Source: Methanolapillus africanus
GTDB taxonomy: Archaea; Halobacteriota; Methanosarcinia; Methanosarcinales; Methanosarcinaceae
NCBI RefSeq assembly: GCF_032714475.1
Contig: NZ_JAWDKD010000005.1
Location: forward strand, 1-45,295
DNA length: 45,295 nt
Direction of reading: 5' to 3'
Both the position numbers and the translations under genes were made by a program. This document shows positions 41,723-45,295 of the stretch, piece by piece. The notes under the pieces are model-generated. The model saw nothing but the letters and a program-made list of their open reading frames with translations, was not told where the DNA came from and searched no databases. The stretch's first letter is position 1. Every line of letters begins with the position of its first letter.

Positions 41723-44701
41723 TTGGCACAGAAAAGTAATCATGAGCCCGCAAAACCGGTTGACGAAAAACCGGCGGCGCCGGTTTCAACCGAAACGGCT
41801 CACAAAGATTCAAAATCTGATGACTTGGCGCACAAATACCTCGGAGACAAAAGTTCCATCTTAACAAGCGTTTTTTACGGTGTTTTGCTTTTGATTTCCG
41901 CAATTTTGGCGTTTGTCATCCGTATCGCTCCCCGCGAGGGCGTTTTTTTAAGCAACGGGTTCATCCGGCTCGGTGAAAACGATCCTTGGTACCACTGGAG
42001 AAACATCGACTATCTGCTTCATAATTATCCGCACATGTCCTGGTTCGACCCGTCCACCACTTACCCGTACGGCACCAACCAAGCGTTCGCACCACTTTTT
42101 GACATGATGGCGGCGACTTTTATTAAGATTCTTCAATTCTTGACCGGCAACACGTCTTCCGATTACGCGATGACAATTTTCGCCTACTGGCCCTGTCTTT
42201 TGGCAGCGCTTTGCGTGATTGTGATTTACTTCGTCGCGAAGAAAATCTTTAACAGCCGCGCCGTGGGTCTCGGATCCGCGTTCTTCGTCGCGATTGTGCC
42301 CGGACAGATTTTGTCCAGAAGTATTATCGGATTCTCCGACCACCACATTGCCGAAGTTCTGTTCAGCTCCATCGCCATTTTCTTCTTAATTGTCACGCTG
42401 TTGAAGGCGAAAGACAAGGTCATTACGTATGCCGATTTGAAAAACAAGAATGTGTCCGCTTTAAAACCGATTATTCCGTATGCGGTCTTAACGGGTATTT
42501 TCCTCGGCCTTTACGCCCTCATTTGGGAAGGCGCGCTTCTCTTTGCGTTTATGATCGGCCTTTTCGTGGTCGTTCAAATGATGGCCAACCACATGAGAAA
42601 AGAAAGCACGGTCTTCATTGCGATTACCGGCATGATCATCTTTGCCATTAACTTGATCTTGGTGGTCATCACCCCGCAGATTGGCGAATACAAATCCCTT
42701 CACATTTTAGCGCTCAGCGCCGGATTGATTGCGATTCTCGCCATGGCGATTTTGTCCTACCTGCTGGAGAAGAAAAACCTTAACCGGCTCTACTACCCGG
42801 TTATTTTGATCGTTCTCGGCGCCGCGGCCGCTATTGCCGGCAGTTTGATTTCCGATACCGTCAAAAACGCGGTTTTCGGCGTCGTCGGCTTCTTTACGAG
42901 AACAGGCGGCGCGCTGACGATCGGCGAAGCTTCGCCGTTCTTCGGAACATCCATCCCGCCGATTGCGTTTACGGCATTGATCGCCGTCTTCTTAATCGTC
43001 CTGCCGTTCTTGGGAACGCCGTACATTAAGAAAGACTACACCAAAGCGGTTTATCTGATTTGCTGGACCGTGGCGTTCTTGATTTTGATGATGGTTTCCG
43101 GCGACGGATTCGTCAAACTTTACGGCAGCTTCTCCGTTTTCGGATACATTTGGCTGATCGCGCTTCCGCTTTTGACTTACAAAGCCATTCGAGACAATAA
43201 GATGGAACACATCTTCTTGGTCGTTTGGACGATGGTCATTTTGTGGGCGCTGGTTCAGCAGAACCGTTTTGCGTACTACTTCATTGTTCCGATTATCATT
43301 TTGGCGATGTACCTTCTGTACGAGCTGGCCCACTACTACAAGTTAGACGTGGCGGCCGCCGAATGGAAAAAAGATATTTTGGGCAAGATGAACGGCAGCG
43401 GCGAAAGCCAAAAGGCTGACGCGAAACCGGAACCGGTTCACGCTGAAAAAGCCGACTCGAAAGGCCACCGCCCGGAATCCAAAGCTGCTAAGCAGGCTGC
43501 CCGGTCCGAAGCGGCCCGCCAGCCGGCCAAACCCAAGAAGAAATCGACGTCTGAAAAAGCGATCACCGGCGCAGTCATTATGGTTGTCGCGCTCCTGATC
43601 ATTTTGGTGCCGACCGCTCTGATGACCGTTCAATACACGTACGGAACCGGCGGCCCGAACATGCCGTGGATTAACGCCACCACTTGGATGGCCAACAACA
43701 CGCCGACGCCGACGCTTGATCCGTACGGCACATACACGCAACCGTTCGTTGACTTAGACGGCGACGGCAAAGCAGACCGTGTTTCCGGATCCGGTATTGA
43801 GTTCTATGAAAACCAAGTCAGCACAGTGCCGTTTGATTATCCGGACGGCTGTTACGGTATTATGTCGTGGTGGGATTACGGTCACTGGATTGAAGTGATC
43901 GGCGAACGTATGCCCAACTCCAATCCGTTCCAGTTCGGTGTCGGTGGACGCCGCGGCAATGTGACGGACCCGATGATTCCGGGATCTGCCCCGTACTTTA
44001 CGGCGGAAAACGAATCGATGGCCACCTACTACTTGGAAGCCATCGACCCGCGCGAAAACATGTCGGGCGCCCGCTACATTGTGACGGACATTGAGATGGC
44101 GTCGGGGATGAGCAAATTCTATGCGATGACCGCGTGGACTTTGGACACGACCGGCTACACCGTGACGGTGCCGACCAGTGAAGGAAATATCACCTTAATC
44201 GGCAGCGACCGTTACTTCAACTCCCAAGTTGTTCAGCTGCACTTGTTTGACGCCCAGCACATGAAGCAATACCGCATGGTTTACGAATCCGAAATGGACA
44301 ACGGCAACATGCGGCAGCAGGAAATTTACTACAAGAATTTGTACAACTACCTGCACACCGCAAACATCAGCAACCAGAGCAGCGGATACGTGAAAATCTT
44401 TGAATACGTGAAGGGCGCCAATGTGACCGGAACGGCAACGCCGAACTCGACGGTTTCGATCTACACGACGATTCAAACTAACCAGGGACGGACGTTCACC
44501 TACTCTCAGGAAACGACAGCCGACGCAAACGGACAATATTCGTTCACTGTGCCGTATTCCACAAGCGGACCGATTTCCGGACAAACCAACTTCGTCGTCA
44601 AGCCGACCGGCGCGTACACGCTGACAGCCGACGGCGCAACCAAAAAGGTTGAGGTTTCCGAGCAAGCGGTTTTGCAGGGACAAACGGTTCAAGTGACCTG
44701 A
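41723..44701 (+). CDS. aglB: Oligosaccharyltransferase AglB (STT3 family)
   Basis: Transfers lipid-linked glycans to Asn of N-X-S/T sequons on secreted proteins. I choose the TTG at 41723, with GAGGT about six bases upstream, giving 992 residues. The longer TTG at 41618 adds an AT-rich, non-homologous tail. A soluble Lys/Pro/Ala-rich N-terminus is followed by about 13 membrane helices. The first loop has GENDPWYHWR (residues ~84-93, acidic metal site), a later loop SDHHIAEV, and the C-terminal domain has WWDYGHWIEV (near 716). A Lys/Ala-rich cytosolic linker (near 590-640) and a terminal carboxypeptidase-regulatory-like beta domain (NVTGTATPNSTVSIY) are also present. The IS ends 143 bp upstream, so its promoter may be altered. 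Confidence 0.93.
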   Translation: MAQKSNHEPAKPVDEKPAAPVSTETAHKDSKSDDLAHKYLGDKSSILTSVFYGVLLLISAILAFVIRIAPREGVFLSNGFIRLGENDPWYHWRNIDYLLHNYPHMSWFDPSTTYPYGTNQAFAPLFDMMAATFIKILQFLTGNTSSDYAMTIFAYWPCLLAALCVIVIYFVAKKIFNSRAVGLGSAFFVAIVPGQILSRSIIGFSDHHIAEVLFSSIAIFFLIVTLLKAKDKVITYADLKNKNVSALKPIIPYAVLTGIFLGLYALIWEGALLFAFMIGLFVVVQMMANHMRKESTVFIAITGMIIFAINLILVVITPQIGEYKSLHILALSAGLIAILAMAILSYLLEKKNLNRLYYPVILIVLGAAAAIAGSLISDTVKNAVFGVVGFFTRTGGALTIGEASPFFGTSIPPIAFTALIAVFLIVLPFLGTPYIKKDYTKAVYLICWTVAFLILMMVSGDGFVKLYGSFSVFGYIWLIALPLLTYKAIRDNKMEHIFLVVWTMVILWALVQQNRFAYYFIVPIIILAMYLLYELAHYYKLDVAAAEWKKDILGKMNGSGESQKADAKPEPVHAEKADSKGHRPESKAAKQAARSEAARQPAKPKKKSTSEKAITGAVIMVVALLIILVPTALMTVQYTYGTGGPNMPWINATTWMANNTPTPTLDPYGTYTQPFVDLDGDGKADRVSGSGIEFYENQVSTVPFDYPDGCYGIMSWWDYGHWIEVIGERMPNSNPFQFGVGGRRGNVTDPMIPGSAPYFTAENESMATYYLEAIDPRENMSGARYIVTDIEMASGMSKFYAMTAWTLDTTGYTVTVPTSEGNITLIGSDRYFNSQVVQLHLFDAQHMKQYRMVYESEMDNGNMRQQEIYYKNLYNYLHTANISNQSSGYVKIFEYVKGANVTGTATPNSTVSIYTTIQTNQGRTFTYSQETTADANGQYSFTVPYSTSGPISGQTNFVVKPTGAYTLTADGATKKVEVSEQAVLQGQTVQVT

Positions 44702-44725
44702 TTCAAAGAATAAAATTTAAAAAAT

Positions 44726-44747
44726 GAAACCGGGATTTTCCGGTTTC
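44726..44747 (+). terminator. Terminator hairpin after aglB
   Basis: GAAACCGG-GATTTT-CCGGTTTC then TTCTTTTCTTTTTTTC. Confidence 0.8.
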
Positions 44748-44772
44748 TTCTTTTCTTTTTTTCATTTTTTTG

Positions 44773-44813
44773 TGGCGAGCGGGCGGCGCGCGCGTTATGG
44801 CACGCATTTTTCG
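44773..44813 (+). repeat. Dispersed GC-rich downstream box, copy 9
   Basis: TGGCGAGCGGGCGGCGCGCG then CGTTATGGCACGCATTTTT, directly after the T-rich tract of the aglB terminator. Confidence 0.7.
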
Positions 44814-44926
44814 TTTGGATTTCAAAACCCGTTGGTGATTTTTGTTTAATTTTCTTTAAAATATAGGTGTCTGCTTTTTTATTTTTGTTCTTTAAGATTT
44901 GAGGTTCACTTTTTTCATCATTCCAA

Positions 44927-45295
44927 GCAAACCATCCCGTTTAAACAGACGCTTTGCGTCTGTTTAAACGGATACCGCACGCTTTTGAGATTGGAATAGT
45001 TAATAGTAGGTACAAATTGGAACAAGTGAACAACTGTATTGTTGGAAACTGAAAGGTACAAAACGGAAACAGAAAAAAACTGTATTGTTAGAAACAGAAG
45101 ATGCAAAACGGGAACAAGAAAGACCTGTATTGTTCAGAAACAGATGATGCAAAACGGGAACAGGAAAAACCTGTATTGTTCAGAAACAGATGATGCAAAA
45201 CGGGAACAGGAAAAACCTGTATTGTTCAGAAACAGATGATGCAAAACGGGAACAGGAAAAACCTGTATTGTTCAGAAACAGATGATGCAAAACGG
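44927..45295 (+). repeat. Left part of hairpin-capped tandem-repeat element (copy C), runs off the window
   Basis: Starts with GCAAACCATCCCGT (44927-44940; one mismatch from the complete copy) and a perfect 16-bp stem hairpin at 44937-44971 (loop TTT). A spacer leads to an array of 45-46 bp units from about 45010. The first units vary, but from about 45130 to the edge they are identical (unit with GATGCAAAACGGGAACAGG). At least six units are visible and the right end lies outside the window. The orientation is the same as copies A and B. Confidence 0.88.

Noticed and set aside
45039..45239. Plus-strand reading frame rich in Lys/Thr/Arg in the right-edge array
   Set aside because: The unit length of 46 is not a multiple of three, so each repeat is read in a different frame; no start signal.

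Overview
This window looks like chromosomal DNA of a euryarchaeon, most likely a methanogen of the order Methanosarcinales. The evidence is the small subunit of the archaeal two-subunit DNA polymerase D, an F420H2:NADP oxidoreductase, an archaeal NAC homologue, an AglB oligosaccharyltransferase with a WWDYG motif, an archaeal-type (S26B) signal peptidase, TATA-like promoters and T-rich terminators. A folP/folD/glyA tetrahydrofolate group, moderate GC genes in very AT-rich spacers, and the absence of TAG as a stop in all 30 confidently called genes fit a Methanosarcina/Methanimicrococcus-like host. The exact genus is inference.

Layout. 1-311 is the right part of a hairpin-capped tandem-repeat element; a complete copy lies at 12505-12936 and the left part of a third copy runs off the right edge (44927-45295). 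338-4148 holds a phosphohexomutase, a small duplicated accessory locus (two paralogous acidic proteins around an ADP-ribosyltransferase-like ORF broken by one in-frame TAG) and signal peptidase I. 4368-8898 holds a cysteine-rich repeat protein, an AAA/DUF4143 ATPase behind an elaborate palindromic operator region, and polymerase D small subunit. 8982-12171 is a leftward one-carbon/folate group (glyA, folD, folP). 13088-19864 is a leftward run of housekeeping or hypothetical genes: an alpha-solenoid-like protein, an M42 peptidase with a histone-H1-like tail, a glutamine synthetase homologue that has lost its metal ligands, F420H2:NADP oxidoreductase and an MscS channel. 20392-22822 reads rightward: a nuclease-fold-like hypothetical, a HesB/IscA-like protein and NAC.

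23527-35888 is a cell-surface island: three paralogous predicted beta-helix proteins (+ strand) with a HAD phosphatase between the second and third, facing two large von Willebrand A proteins (- strand). All five surface proteins share a Gly-rich junction motif ending in ATVV/ATII, and the beta-helix proteins carry dense N-X-S/T stalks before a C-terminal membrane anchor. Glutamate dehydrogenase, a two-gene HEPN-type module, a polysaccharide flippase, an intact IS1595-family insertion sequence and aglB follow. Flippase and AglB would supply the N-glycosylation that the Asn/Thr-rich surface stalks call for.

Non-coding structure is unusually rich: the hairpin-capped minisatellite with compensatory changes in its left hairpin, a dispersed GC-rich box (core GCGCGCGTTA) found just downstream of at least eight genes, a perfect 46-bp palindrome with GGAA-N6-TTCC sites before the ATPase, and iterated palindromes or tandem repeats in front of other genes.
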